The position numbers and the translations under genes were made by a program. 43,735 bases of DNA from Gammaproteobacteria bacterium (GTDB taxonomy: Bacteria; Pseudomonadota; Gammaproteobacteria; Xanthomonadales; Rhodanobacteraceae): assembly GCA_004295005.1 (NCBI GenBank), contig SHNG01000155.1, positions 1-43,735 of the forward strand. Direction: 5' to 3'. Under the pieces are notes generated by a model. The model saw only the letters and a program-made list of their open reading frames with translations, ran no database searches and was not told where the DNA came from. Positions 33,145 through 41,414 of this stretch are shown here, in pieces (position 1 is the stretch's first letter; each line of letters opens with the position of its first letter).

Positions 33145-34005
33145 ATGTTGAAGCCCATCGCCACCGCATTGATCGTGTTGGCTGCACTCGCAGGTTGCGA
33201 TTCACGCAATCCGTCTGCCCCTGCTGCCGATACGGCCGCAAGCGATGCGGCTCCTGCCGCCGCGCCCCAAGACGCGGATGCGCCGATCCCGAGCGAGATC
33301 ACCGGCAGCATCAGCTTGCGCGAACCGGCTGTGATCAACCCAGGCGCAAAATTGAGCGTGCAACTGGTGGATGTCGCCCAGCAGGAAGTCGCGCTGGCAA
33401 CGCACAACGAAGATCTCGCCAGCCAGCCTCCCTACAGCTTCCGTTTGCCAGTAAACCCGGCCGGCATTGACCGCACGCGGGTCTATGTCGTCAACGTGGA
33501 AATCACCGACGGCGAGCGGCACTACACACAGGCCCTGCAGGCACCGGTGCTCACCGGTGGCGCCGGCTCGGACATCAAGATCGTGCTCAATGCCGAAGCC
33601 ACCCCCGGCGAGCTCTTGAAGGCCGACTTCAACAAGCTGAAGAACCATATCGGCGGCATGCGTCGCATCCAGGATGCCTTCCTCGATGGCGATCTGTCGG
33701 TCGCCTGGGATGGATTTGTGGAGCCGGGCAACAGGCTGCGCTTCATGCGCGTCAATACCGAGCTGGGCGAGGGCGATACGGCGGTACGTTCGAACGTCGA
33801 ATATGCCTATCTCAACGACAAACCCATGGCCCTGCTTGTCAAGGGACGCGCCAATAGCCGTTTGGGCTGGGACGAGAACGGACAGCTGATCCTCAATGAA
33901 CGCGGTGGCGGCGAGACGTTCACTGCCGAGGAAGCACAGAAATACTACGACGATGCGATGAAGGCCTTTGCCATGGCGCAGCCCAAGATGCCGAAGAAGC
34001 GCTGA
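33145..34005 (+). CDS. YbaY-like (YscW domain) lipoprotein
   Basis: This 286-residue lipoprotein starts MLKPIATALIVLAALAGCDS (lipobox LAGC, Cys18). An Ala/Asp/Pro-rich linker and a YscW/YbaY-type beta domain (about 48-152) follow: ITGSISLREPAVINPGAKLS, VQLVDVAQQEVALATH and PYSFRLPVNPAGID. A second, less familiar domain (about 155-275) has LKNHIGGMRRIQDAFLDGDL and EEAQKYYDDAMKAFAMAQPK. E. coli YbaY has only the first domain. YscW is a chaperone for secretin insertion in type III secretion, and a related envelope role here is inferred. It is monocistronic and followed by a strong terminator at 34028-34055. Confidence 0.75.
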   Translation: MLKPIATALIVLAALAGCDSRNPSAPAADTAASDAAPAAAPQDADAPIPSEITGSISLREPAVINPGAKLSVQLVDVAQQEVALATHNEDLASQPPYSFRLPVNPAGIDRTRVYVVNVEITDGERHYTQALQAPVLTGGAGSDIKIVLNAEATPGELLKADFNKLKNHIGGMRRIQDAFLDGDLSVAWDGFVEPGNRLRFMRVNTELGEGDTAVRSNVEYAYLNDKPMALLVKGRANSRLGWDENGQLILNERGGGETFTAEEAQKYYDDAMKAFAMAQPKMPKKR

Positions 34006-34027
34006 ACTTCCGAATCCCGTGCAATCG

Positions 34028-34055
34028 AAAAAGGCCGGCATGACCGGCCTTTTTT
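34028..34055. terminator. Bidirectional intrinsic terminator
   Basis: AAAAAGGCCGG (34028-34038) and CCGGCCTTTTTT (34044-34055) form an 11-bp stem with A-run before and T-run after. It ends the YbaY-like gene and, in the other direction, mnmG. Confidence 0.9.
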
Positions 34056-34112
34056 CTTGCCCTCATGCAAGCGGCATTGAGCGAAGGGAATTTCCCGCCT
34101 GCTTGCGTTGGA

Positions 34113-35999
34113 TCAGGCCACATGCCTGCCTCGGCGCAAGTGCACCAGCAGCAGGGAAATAGCCGCGGGCGTCACCCCGCTGATCCGTTGCGCCTGGCCG
34201 ATCGTCGTGGGCAGGGATGCCTTGAGCTTGAGCAGAACCTCCGCGGAAAGGCCACGAACTTCGTCATAGTTGAATTGAATCGGTATGGCTGTGGATTCGT
34301 GGCGACGGCTGCGTTCGATTTCTTCACGCTGGCGTTCCAGATAGCCTTCATATTTGCAGGATATTTCGACCTGCTCGGCGATCTCCGGCTCATCCACGCC
34401 GGGGCCAATGCCCTCCACCGAATTGAGGATCGCGTAGTCGAGCTCGGGCCGTCGCATCAGGTCCAAGGCACTGGTGTCGCGGGTCACGCCGATACCGGTT
34501 CGTGCCTCGAGAGCTCGCCCCAGCGCATTGCCCGGGGTCACCCACAACGCACGCATGCGTGATTGCTCATGGGCCACGGCATCCTGCTTGCGGCGCACTT
34601 GTTCGTATCGTTCCGGGGTGACACAGCCGAGCTCATGTCCGATGGTTGTCAGGCGCTGGTCGGCGTTGTCTTCGCGCAGGTGCAGGCGGTATTCGGCACG
34701 CGAGGTAAACATCCGGTACGGCTCAATCGTGCCGTTGGTGGTGAGATCGTCGATGAGAACGCCAATGTAGGCCTGGTCGCGTCGTGGCGACCACGGCTCC
34801 AAACCACGCGTGGCACGCGAGGCATTCAAGCCGGCGATCAGGCCTTGTGCTGCGGCCTCCTCGTAGCCGGTGGTGCCATTGATCTGACCCGCGAAGTAGA
34901 GACCGTCGATGACCTTGCTTTCCAGCGAAGGCTTGAGTCCGCGCGGATCGAAGTAGTCGTACTCGATGGCATAGCCAGGGCGCATGATGTGCGCATTCTC
35001 AAAGCCACGGATGGAGCGAACCAGATCCAGTTGCACGTCAAACGGCAACGATGTGGAGATGCCGTTCGGATAGATCTCGTAGCTGTCCAGGCCTTCCGGC
35101 TCGATGAAGATCTGATGTGATTCCTTGCCCGCGAAACGCACGACCTTGTCTTCAATGGACGGACAGTAGCGCGGGCCAACACCCTCGATCTGCCCGGTGA
35201 AGAGCGGCGATTGCGACAAGCCGGCACGGATGATCTCGTGCGTGTGCACACTGGTATGCGTGATCCAGCAACTGACCTGGCGCGGATGTTCCTCGCGCGA
35301 GCCCATGAACGAGAACACCGGCGCCGGATCATCTCCCGCCTGCTCTTCCAGACCCGAGTAATTGATGCTGCGGCCATCGATACGCGGCGGCGTGCCGGTC
35401 TTCAGGCGATCAACGGCAATGGGCAGTTCTCGCATGCGCTCGGCCAGGCGCATGGCCGGCGCGTCCCCGGCGCGACCGCCTGGATGATGCGTCATGCCGA
35501 TATGGATCCTGCCCGCCAGGAAGGTGCCCACCGTGAGCACCACGCTGGGCGCATGGAAAGTCAGCCCGGACTGGGTTCTTACCCCGCTGATACGGCCGTT
35601 CTCGATGATCAGATCGTCGACGGCCTGCTGGAACAATCTCAGCTTGGGCTCGGCTTCAAGGATTGCGCGAATCGCCGCCTTGTACAGCACGCGGTCAGCC
35701 TGGCAGCGCGTGGCGCGCACAGCCGGCCCCTTGGACGCATTGAGGGTTCGCCATTGGATGCCTGCACGATCCGCAGCATGGGCCATGGCGCCTCCCAGGG
35801 CATCGATCTCCCGCACCAGGTGACCTTTGCCGATGCCACCGATTGCGGGGTTGCAACTCATCTGGCCGATGGTCTCGATGCTGTGGCTGAGCAACAAGGT
35901 CGCAGCGCCCGAGCGTGCCGCGGCAAGCGCAGCCTCGGTGCCGGCATGACCTCCGCCAATCACGATCACATCAAAGCGGTTGAAGGCTGGGGAAGGCAT
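34113..35999 (-). CDS. mnmG: tRNA uridine-5-carboxymethylaminomethyl modification enzyme MnmG (GidA)
   Basis: MnmG, with MnmE, installs the cmnm5 group on wobble U34 of tRNAs. The 628-residue FAD protein has the nucleotide-binding start [39 protein letters not shown] and the [20 protein letters not shown] catalytic Cys region. It also has [20 protein letters not shown] and the C-terminal MnmE-binding part with [20 protein letters not shown]. The length matches E. coli (629). CGGAG precedes the ATG, with a candidate -10 TAAAAT at 36030-36035 (minus). rsmG, its usual neighbour, is not next to it here. Confidence 0.97.
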   Translation of the reverse strand: MPSPAFNRFDVIVIGGGHAGTEAALAAARSGAATLLLSHSIETIGQMSCNPAIGGIGKGHLVREIDALGGAMAHAADRAGIQWRTLNASKGPAVRATRCQADRVLYKAAIRAILEAEPKLRLFQQAVDDLIIENGRISGVRTQSGLTFHAPSVVLTVGTFLAGRIHIGMTHHPGGRAGDAPAMRLAERMRELPIAVDRLKTGTPPRIDGRSINYSGLEEQAGDDPAPVFSFMGSREEHPRQVSCWITHTSVHTHEIIRAGLSQSPLFTGQIEGVGPRYCPSIEDKVVRFAGKESHQIFIEPEGLDSYEIYPNGISTSLPFDVQLDLVRSIRGFENAHIMRPGYAIEYDYFDPRGLKPSLESKVIDGLYFAGQINGTTGYEEAAAQGLIAGLNASRATRGLEPWSPRRDQAYIGVLIDDLTTNGTIEPYRMFTSRAEYRLHLREDNADQRLTTIGHELGCVTPERYEQVRRKQDAVAHEQSRMRALWVTPGNALGRALEARTGIGVTRDTSALDLMRRPELDYAILNSVEGIGPGVDEPEIAEQVEISCKYEGYLERQREEIERSRRHESTAIPIQFNYDEVRGLSAEVLLKLKASLPTTIGQAQRISGVTPAAISLLLVHLRRGRHVA

Positions 36000-36029
36000 T
36001 GGCTGTCGGATCTCCGGAAACAGCGGGCA

Positions 36030-36035
36030 ATTTTA
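36030..36035 (-). promoter_or_regulatory. Candidate -10 of mnmG
   Basis: TAAAAT on the minus strand (five of six matches to TATAAT, preceded by CGA) would start transcription about 25 nt before the ATG of mnmG. No good -35 is seen at 16-18 nt. Confidence 0.35.
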
Positions 36036-36179
36036 TCGTGTGGCGCGCGCCGCGTCTGACAGCGCAATTTTCACCCGACCGGGAAGCAACCCGTGGCGAC
36101 AGGCCAAGATCAGGAATTTGTTTTCGGCCCGCGCCCGTGATGGCGAAGTTGGCACGGAACCTGCTGTACCCCATCCGCA

Positions 36180-36428
36180 CTCCCACCGGCGCTAGGCGTT
36201 TGCGAGCACGCCGAAGGTCGGAATTCAGGGGCTGGCCGCGTGCCGGTGGGAGGATGCACCTTTCCCTTGCTGACTCCGGGTACGCACCGCAATGGTGCCG
36301 ACGCACAGAAGACTGGCGCCCGGCGGTCTTAGGAACAGGGGGGAATCCAAGAGGACCATGTTGCCGGGCGCCAGATTGACTGGTTGCTTCCGCTTGTGAA
36401 GCCTGCATGCGCTGCCGGCGCGATTATA
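36180..36428 (-). ncRNA. Candidate structured RNA upstream of mnmG
   Basis: Two long perfect inverted repeats lie head to tail. CTGGCGCCCGGC (36313-36324) pairs with GCCGGGCGCCAG (36363-36374) around an inner GGTC/GACC stem. CTCCCACCGGC (36180-36190) pairs with GCCGGTGGGAG (36242-36252) around an inner GGCGT/ACGCC hairpin. A perfect TATAAT lies on the minus strand at 36423-36428, about 50 nt upstream of the first stem, but no good -35 is visible. I could not match it to 6S, RNase P, tmRNA or SRP RNA. It could be an mnmG leader, an independent RNA or repeat elements. The rest of 36036-36478 shows nothing else supportable. Confidence 0.4.
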
Positions 36429-36618
36429 GGCGCGGCCAGTGCGTTTGCGGAGTCTGCGCCACCATATCGGTAACAACGATTGGCAGACTGTGACCGAAAT
36501 CGCGGTAAAGCGGCGAGGCGGGCTGTACTCGATCAGTCGCGGTCACCTAGCGACAGAGACTGTCAGGTTTGACGGATCGGGATTCACGGTTTCGGAATTT
36601 TTCCCCATTCCAGGCGGG

Positions 36619-36636
36619 TTGGCACGGGCCTTGCTA
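36619..36636 (+). promoter_or_regulatory. Sigma-54 type promoter (-24/-12)
   Basis: TTGGCACG (36619-36626), four bases, then TTGCTA (36631-36636) reproduces the YTGGCACG-N4-TTGCW sigma-54 consensus. The predicted start is near 36646, 33 nt before the small gene's ATG. Upstream dyads at 36490-36496/36540-36546 (GTGACCG/CGGTCAC) and 36552-36564 (GACAG-AGA-CTGTC) are possible activator sites at the right distance. Confidence 0.7.
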
Positions 36637-36678
36637 AGTATTCAATCAAGCCACCCAACCCCAACGGAGTGCCAAGCC

Positions 36679-36876
36679 ATGATCTCCAGTATTGCCAGCA
36701 TGAGCGTCAATCCCTTGTTCCTCCGTCACGATCTCATGATCGAACTTGGTCGCCTGGAAATGGCAATGCAGGACATACGCGACACCTCCGCCCTGGATCC
36801 GGCTACTGCGCAGATCCAGCAACTGGAAACCCGCCGCGCCCGCATCAACGAAGCGCTCAGCCGCCTCCCGGCCTGA
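36679..36876 (+). CDS. Small hypothetical protein, 65 aa, behind sigma-54 promoter
   Basis: This 65-residue protein is not recognised. It runs MISSIASMSVNPLFLRHDLM, IELGRLEMAMQDIRDTSALD and then PATAQIQQLETRRARINEAL. It is soluble and helical, with a likely C-terminal coiled coil (ATAQIQQLETRRARINEALS). The ATG at 36679 has GGAG at 36665-36668. An upstream in-frame start (36439) would cross the sigma-54 promoter and give a poor-looking extension. It is monocistronic, ended by the shared terminator at 36914-36941. Sigma-54 control links such genes to motility, pili or nitrogen, but nothing in the protein says which. Confidence 0.6.
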   Translation: MISSIASMSVNPLFLRHDLMIELGRLEMAMQDIRDTSALDPATAQIQQLETRRARINEALSRLPA

Positions 36877-36913
36877 TCGCCCATGCTTGGCTGAGAGGTT
36901 GGGGTTTCACCCG

Positions 36914-36941
36914 AAAAAACCGCGCGAAAGCGCGGTTTTTT
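36914..36941. terminator. Bidirectional intrinsic terminator
   Basis: AAAAAACCGCGC (36914-36925) and GCGCGGTTTTTT (36930-36941) form a perfect 12-bp stem with a GAAA tetraloop. It terminates the 65-aa gene on the plus strand. On the minus strand its A-run lies right at the TAA stop (36940-36942) of the Gly/Tyr-rich lipoprotein gene. Confidence 0.92.
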
Positions 36942-37560
36942 ATTGCTTGCGTGGCATCGGCTGGCTTATCGGCATGCGCTGTATTGGCGCGGGCACGGCG
37001 CCGGGATGCATGCCCGGCGTAGAATCGGAAGAGCGCAAAGAGGTTTCCTGGGGTACCGAGCGGATCGCCCTCTGCGGACGGGTATCCTGGAATCCCCTGA
37101 CTGGCCTGTTCAACGAGTCATTTTGCGGGCGGTCGAACCGATTGGATGGCTGCTGGCCGTGCCGCCACGCGTCAAGTTCAAGGTTGCGTGGCGCCGAAAC
37201 GGTCGGTCTCCAGACCAGTGCGCTGCGCTCGGAGCGTTCCCGCTCGACGCGATTCTGGCGGAGCACGCCATCATCCACGGAGTAATCCGGCCACCAATAA
37301 ATGGGTGGGTATCCGAATCCCCAGGGAGAATACGCGCCGTATCCAAAACCGTAGCCAAAACCAAGGCCAAAACCCGGCCCGTAACCAAAACCGTGCGAGT
37401 AGCCGAAGCCGCCATAATAGGTCGAGCCTTGCAGGACAACATCCGGGCCGGAGGTTCCCGTGTAGTAGTCACCGCCGCTGTCGTATCGATAGTAATTCCC
37501 CTGGCTCGCGCAGCCGGCAAGGGCCATGGCAATCAGTGTGGTCAGGATGGGGCGCGACAT
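36940..37560 (-). CDS. Glycine/tyrosine-rich lipoprotein
   Basis: This 206-residue protein is not recognised. MSRPILTTLIAMALAGCAS gives a lipoprotein signal (lipobox LAGC, Cys17). Residues about 35-90 are low-complexity, with GYSHGFGYGPGFGLGFGYGF and YPPIYWWP. A polar Arg/Ser/Pro/Gln-rich region follows, with RQNRVERERSERSALVW and a tail PGMHPGAVPAPIQRM. Short near-tandem DNA repeats encode the GFGYG part. Such proteins are usually surface or envelope proteins of unknown role. The stop codon lies inside the shared terminator. Confidence 0.7.
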   Translation of the reverse strand: MSRPILTTLIAMALAGCASQGNYYRYDSGGDYYTGTSGPDVVLQGSTYYGGFGYSHGFGYGPGFGLGFGYGFGYGAYSPWGFGYPPIYWWPDYSVDDGVLRQNRVERERSERSALVWRPTVSAPRNLELDAWRHGQQPSNRFDRPQNDSLNRPVRGFQDTRPQRAIRSVPQETSLRSSDSTPGMHPGAVPAPIQRMPISQPMPRKQ

Positions 37561-37774
37561 GACACTCTCCGGGTCGGATCCGATTTTGGATCTTCCGTTG
37601 GCAACATGCCCCCTCTGGCACGGGGATTCAAGCTCTGCGTGAGCATTCGTTCAGTAGCCGGTTCTGTTCGACTGAAGGCTGACCGGCAGCACCATTCGAA
37701 TGGCAACACCACCGCGGGCACTTGCAAACGGTAGGATTGAGCCCCGTGGTAGAACGACAGCCGAGATTCTCCCG

Positions 37775-38758
37775 ATGACCCAGCACGCACAGTCGTTTCC
37801 CGAAATCCCGCGATTTGCCGCGATCGAACAGGCTGCCGAGCGCATTCGTGGGCTTGCACAGGTCACCCCGGTATTCCGCTCGACATCAATCGACCAGTTG
37901 GCAGGCGCCGAGCTGCTGTTCAAATGCGAGAACCTGCAACGCGTCGGTGCCTTCAAGTTCCGTGGCGCGTGCAATGCCGTCTGGTCGCTGCCCCAGGCAA
38001 TGGCTTCGCACGGTGTTGTCACGCATTCATCGGGCAATCACGGAGCGGCCCTTGCGCTGGCTGCGCGGACGCGAGGGATTCCCGCCCATGTGGTCATTCC
38101 CGATGGCGCGGTGCAGAGCAAGATTGACGCGATTGAGGCGTACGGAGCGACCTTGCATCGCTGCGCAGCCACGCTCGCCGCGCGCGAACAGACCGCAGAG
38201 GCGGTACGCGGGCAAACCGGCGCCACCCTTGTGCATCCCTACACCGATCCTGCCGTCATTGCCGGTCAGGGAACTGCCGCATTGGAATTTCTCGGCCAGG
38301 TACCTGCACTCGACGCATTGATTGCTCCGGTGGGTGGCGGCGGCCTGATCAGCGGCACGGCCATTGCCGCCGCTGCGATTGCTCCTGCCATGCGGGTGCT
38401 GGCAGCAGAGCCCGCGGGCGCTGCGGACACCTGGACATCCCTGCAGCGCGGAGAACGTGTTGCCGATTTTGAACCCGACACGATTTGTGATGGATTGCGT
38501 GCATTGGTAGGTGCCATCAATCTGGAAATCATCGAACAGCATCGCGTCCAGGTGCTTACCGTCAGCGACGATGCCACGATCTCGGCCATGCGCTTGCTCT
38601 GGCAACGCTTGAAGTTGCTTGTCGAGCCGTCCGCAGCCATCGTGCTCGCTGCGGTGCTGGCCAATCGCGATCAATTCGCGGGTCAACGCATTGGCCTGAT
38701 CTTGAGTGGCGGCAATGTGGATCTCGACAAGCTGCCCTGGACGGCGACGGGCGCATGA
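37775..38758 (+). CDS. PLP-dependent serine/threonine dehydratase-like enzyme
   Basis: This 327-residue fold type II PLP enzyme of the threonine dehydratase/serine racemase group has the PLP lysine in GAFKFRGACNAVW (Lys61). It has the substrate loop SSGNHGAALALAART, the phosphate-binding loop APVGGGGLISG and the C-terminal LILSGGNVDL. There is no regulatory ACT domain, so it is likely a catabolic or racemase-type member. Whether it deaminates L-Ser/L-Thr, racemises serine or acts on hydroxyaspartate cannot be decided. The ATG at 37775 is preferred, as the upstream extension looks non-coding. tag overlaps its stop by 4 nt. Confidence 0.88.
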   Translation: MTQHAQSFPEIPRFAAIEQAAERIRGLAQVTPVFRSTSIDQLAGAELLFKCENLQRVGAFKFRGACNAVWSLPQAMASHGVVTHSSGNHGAALALAARTRGIPAHVVIPDGAVQSKIDAIEAYGATLHRCAATLAAREQTAEAVRGQTGATLVHPYTDPAVIAGQGTAALEFLGQVPALDALIAPVGGGGLISGTAIAAAAIAPAMRVLAAEPAGAADTWTSLQRGERVADFEPDTICDGLRALVGAINLEIIEQHRVQVLTVSDDATISAMRLLWQRLKLLVEPSAAIVLAAVLANRDQFAGQRIGLILSGGNVDLDKLPWTATGA

Positions 38759-39411
38759 GTCGATCCAGGAAAATCGACACAACACGCAAGCCGGTCCAGC
38801 AAGAGCCTCTGACAGACGACGGCCTTTCACGTTGCCCGTGGGCAACGGTGGCTGGCGCCGACGCGGAGTATCGTCGTTACCATGATCGGGAATGGGGCGT
38901 GCCACTGCACGGGGATGACGCACTGTTCGAATTCCTCGTGCTGGAAGGCGCGCAGGCTGGCCTGAGCTGGCGCACCGTGCTGGCCAAGCGGCCGCACTAC
39001 CGCAAACGCTTCCACGATTTTTCGATTGCGCGTGTAGCTGCGATGGCGGACTCGGAACTGGAGTCCCTGCTTTTGGACCCCGGGCTGATCCGCAACCGCC
39101 TCAAGATCCTTTCCGCCCGTGACAATGCACGTGCCGCTCGCGAAATCATTGCGTGCCACGGAAGCCTCGATGCCTGGCTGTGGTCATTCGTGAAGGGAAC
39201 CCCAATGCTCAACCACTGGCAACGACAGCAGGATGTGCCTGCCCGCACCGCGGAGTCCGATGCCATGAGCAAGGCCTTGCGCGCGCATGGATTCCGCTTT
39301 GTCGGTTCGACGATCTGCTACGCCTTCATGCAAGCCACCGGCATGGTCAATGATCATCTCGTACACTGTTTCCGCCACCCACAACGGTCAGACAAACCAA
39401 GGTGCCCATGA
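38755..39411 (+). CDS. tag: DNA-3-methyladenine glycosylase I
   Basis: Tag removes 3-methyladenine from DNA. The 218-residue protein has the family blocks RCPWATVAGADAEYRRYHD, EWGVPLHGDDALFEFLVLEG and AGLSWRTVLAKRPHYRKRF. It also has SKALRAHGFRFVGSTICYAF and NDHLVHCFRH. The Cys of RCPW, the His of YHDREW and the His/Cys of HLVHC correspond to the zinc site. An N-terminal extension of about 25 residues before RCPW is unusual (E. coli Tag starts MERCGW). It is coupled to genes on both sides by 4-nt overlaps. Confidence 0.95.
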   Translation: MSRSRKIDTTRKPVQQEPLTDDGLSRCPWATVAGADAEYRRYHDREWGVPLHGDDALFEFLVLEGAQAGLSWRTVLAKRPHYRKRFHDFSIARVAAMADSELESLLLDPGLIRNRLKILSARDNARAAREIIACHGSLDAWLWSFVKGTPMLNHWQRQQDVPARTAESDAMSKALRAHGFRFVGSTICYAFMQATGMVNDHLVHCFRHPQRSDKPRCP

Positions 39412-40322
39412 TTGTCACCAATCCACGCGATTTCCTGAGCGCAATCGATCAGCAATCCTGGACCATCAACCTGGGTGCCACGGCAGAGGCGGCCTACCTG
39501 GTCAGTCCGGCCAACTTTTCCCTGGCTGCCGAGTCCGCCACCGACAACGCCTACATGGATCTCGCCCAGCAACCCGATCCGCTGGCTGCCCTGGCCGAGC
39601 ACGCCGAGCTGGCCCGCCGCATCGCCGAGGATGTTCCGGTCATCACCTTTCCCGGTGATCCGCAGGCCATGGATGGCGTGTTTCCGAACAATGCATTTGC
39701 CACCGTGCCTGGCCGCCTCATTGTTGGACGCATGCGCCATGCGGTGCGCCAGCGCGAAACCCGCCGCGCCGATATCCGCGCCTGGTTCACCAGGGTGCTT
39801 GGCCGCCAGGTTGTCGATCTCTCCGATGGCGACTTCGTCGCCGAGCTGACCGGATCGCTGGTCATCGACCGTGCCCGCGGCATCGGCTATTGCGGACTTT
39901 CCGATCGCTGCGACATGGCTGGGGCACACGCCATGCACGAAGCGTTTGGATTGCGCCTGACCTACTGTTTTCGACTGGCTGATGGCGAATACCACACCAA
40001 TGTCGTGTTGGCGATCCTGGCGGGCCGGGCCGCAGTGATCGCCGAATCCGGATTTGCCGATGCCGAGGATGCGCGCGCCATTGCATCGCTGTACGGGGAA
40101 CATGTGCTTTGGCTCAGTCCGGAACAGAAGCAGGCGTTTGCCGCAAACGTGATCAGCTTGAGTCCGAAACGCGTATGGATGAGCCAGCGCGCGGCCGATT
40201 CATTGCAAACGCGGCAACGCGCAATCCTGCACGCTGCCGGCTTTTCGATCGGCAGCGTGGCGCTGCCCGAAATCGAGAAGGCTGGCGGCAGCCTGCGCTG
40301 TTGCGTTGGAGAACTGTTTTGA
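39408..40322 (+). CDS. ctlX: Amidinotransferase/citrulline hydrolase family protein (CtlX-like)
   Basis: This 304-residue guanidino-modifying enzyme of the arginine deiminase-related CtlX family (COG4874-like) shows FPGDPQAMDGVFPNNAFATV, GDFVAELTGSLVID, the EYHTNVVLAILAGRAAVIAE block (catalytic His) and the C-terminal GGSLRCCVGELF (candidate nucleophilic Cys). Such enzymes hydrolyse or transfer guanidino or ureido groups; CtlX is linked to citrulline use. The true substrate is not known. The ATG at 39408 has AAGG at 39399-39402 and overlaps the tag stop by 4 nt. A GTG at 39402 is an alternative. It ends the dehydratase-tag-ctlX unit. Confidence 0.78.
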   Translation: MIVTNPRDFLSAIDQQSWTINLGATAEAAYLVSPANFSLAAESATDNAYMDLAQQPDPLAALAEHAELARRIAEDVPVITFPGDPQAMDGVFPNNAFATVPGRLIVGRMRHAVRQRETRRADIRAWFTRVLGRQVVDLSDGDFVAELTGSLVIDRARGIGYCGLSDRCDMAGAHAMHEAFGLRLTYCFRLADGEYHTNVVLAILAGRAAVIAESGFADAEDARAIASLYGEHVLWLSPEQKQAFAANVISLSPKRVWMSQRAADSLQTRQRAILHAAGFSIGSVALPEIEKAGGSLRCCVGELF

Positions 40323-40423
40323 TGGGCACGGTCCCGCCAAGTTCAGCGGGAATTCAAAACCCGCCACCGACACTGGCCGCACCGAATTTTATCCATGCCG
40401 ACAACACGGCTTCCCCGATTCGC

Positions 40424-40675
40424 ATGACCCCGCTCCCAGCCATGTGTCGATTCGCAGTCCCCATCCTGGCCGTGGCCATGATGATCGCTGCATCGCAGGC
40501 ATCGGCGCGGGAGATCAGCGTGCAGGAAGCGGTCGACCGCGTGCAGCAGGATACCCACGCCAAGGTGCTCAACGTGCGTACCTTGCAGATCGGCAAACGC
40601 AAGATTTATCGCATCAAGATCCTGACCCCGGGTGGACAGGTACGTGTCATCGAGATCAAGGCAGACCAGAAGTAG
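40424..40675 (+). CDS. PepSY domain periplasmic protein upstream of phoP
   Basis: This 83-residue exported protein has signal sequence CRFAVPILAVAMMIAASQAS, then a single PepSY domain: ISVQEAVDRVQQDTHAKVLN and GKRKIYRIKILTPGGQVRV. PepSY domains often inhibit proteases or act beside sensor kinases. The next gene, 11 nt away, is the response regulator. The start is uncertain: ATGs at 40424 and 40442 are in frame without a clear ribosome binding site. An in-frame ATG at 40322 overlaps the ctlX stop but would bury the signal peptide. A modulating role for the kinase is inferred. Confidence 0.8.
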   Translation: MTPLPAMCRFAVPILAVAMMIAASQASAREISVQEAVDRVQQDTHAKVLNVRTLQIGKRKIYRIKILTPGGQVRVIEIKADQK

Positions 40676-40686
40676 AGGAGTAGGCA

Positions 40687-41400
40687 ATGCGAGTTTTGCT
40701 GGTTGAAGACGAAGCACCCTTGCGCGAGACCCTGGCAGCCCGCCTGAAGCGTGACGGCTTTGCTGTCGATGCCGCTGCCGATGGCGAGGAAGGCCTGTTC
40801 CTTGGCCGTGAGGTACCGTTCGATGTCGCCATCATCGACCTCGGCCTGCCCAAATTGTCCGGCATGGACCTGGTCAAGCAGTTGCGCGAAGGTGGACAGC
40901 GCTTCCCGATCCTGATCCTGACTGCGCGATCCTCATGGCAGGACAAGGTGCAGGGACTCAAATTCGGCGCGGATGATTATCTGGTAAAACCCTTTCATGT
41001 CGAGGAACTTCTGGCACGCATCAATGCCCTGGTCCGGCGCGCCAGCGGCTGGTCGCGGCCTTTGCTCGAATGTGGACCCATCGTGCTCGACACCACCGCG
41101 CAAACCGTCAGCTCGAATGGCGCACCGGTTGATCTCACCAGCTACGAGTACAAGGTGCTCGAATACCTGATGATGCATGCCGGCGAACTGGTGTCGAAGG
41201 CCGACCTGACCGAACACATTTACCAGCAGGATTTCGACCGCGATTCCAACGTGCTTGAGGTCTTCATCGGCCGCCTGCGCCGCAAGCTGGATCCGGACAA
41301 CCAGATCAAACCGATCGAGACCGTGCGCGGACGAGGCTACCGTTTCGCGCTCGAGCGCAGCAGCGGATTTGACGAACCTGCAGCCCAAGAATCCCATTGA
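40687..41400 (+). CDS. phoP: OmpR-family response regulator (PhoP-type)
   Basis: This 237-residue regulator has a receiver domain with the acidic pair in LLVEDEAPLRE, phosphoacceptor Asp51 in VAIIDLGLPKLSG, Thr79 and Lys101 (LVKPFHVEELLAR). The winged-helix domain has LTSYEYKVLEYLMMHAGELV and GRLRRKLDPDNQ, ending ETVRGRGYRF. SWQDKVQGLKFGADDYL matches the PhoP subgroup closely. GAGGAG upstream serves the ATG. The kinase starts inside or just after its stop. PhoP-type systems respond to low Mg2+, pH or cationic peptides; the signal here is inferred. Confidence 0.85.
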   Translation: MRVLLVEDEAPLRETLAARLKRDGFAVDAAADGEEGLFLGREVPFDVAIIDLGLPKLSGMDLVKQLREGGQRFPILILTARSSWQDKVQGLKFGADDYLVKPFHVEELLARINALVRRASGWSRPLLECGPIVLDTTAQTVSSNGAPVDLTSYEYKVLEYLMMHAGELVSKADLTEHIYQQDFDRDSNVLEVFIGRLRRKLDPDNQIKPIETVRGRGYRFALERSSGFDEPAAQESH

Positions 41401-41414
41401 TCCGGACCCGCCGC

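Noticed and set aside
36180-36428. 6S RNA, RNase P RNA, tmRNA or SRP RNA
   Set aside because: Length and ends are partly suggestive of 6S RNA, but conserved sequence blocks of each family are absent.
35999-36476. Overlapping small open frames upstream of mnmG
   Set aside because: They have no ribosome binding sites, arginine/proline-rich compositions typical of GC-rich non-coding frames, and lie across strong inverted repeats.
40322-40424. N-terminal extension of the PepSY protein from the ATG overlapping the ctlX stop
   Set aside because: It would place about 34 polar residues before the signal peptide, which is not compatible with export.
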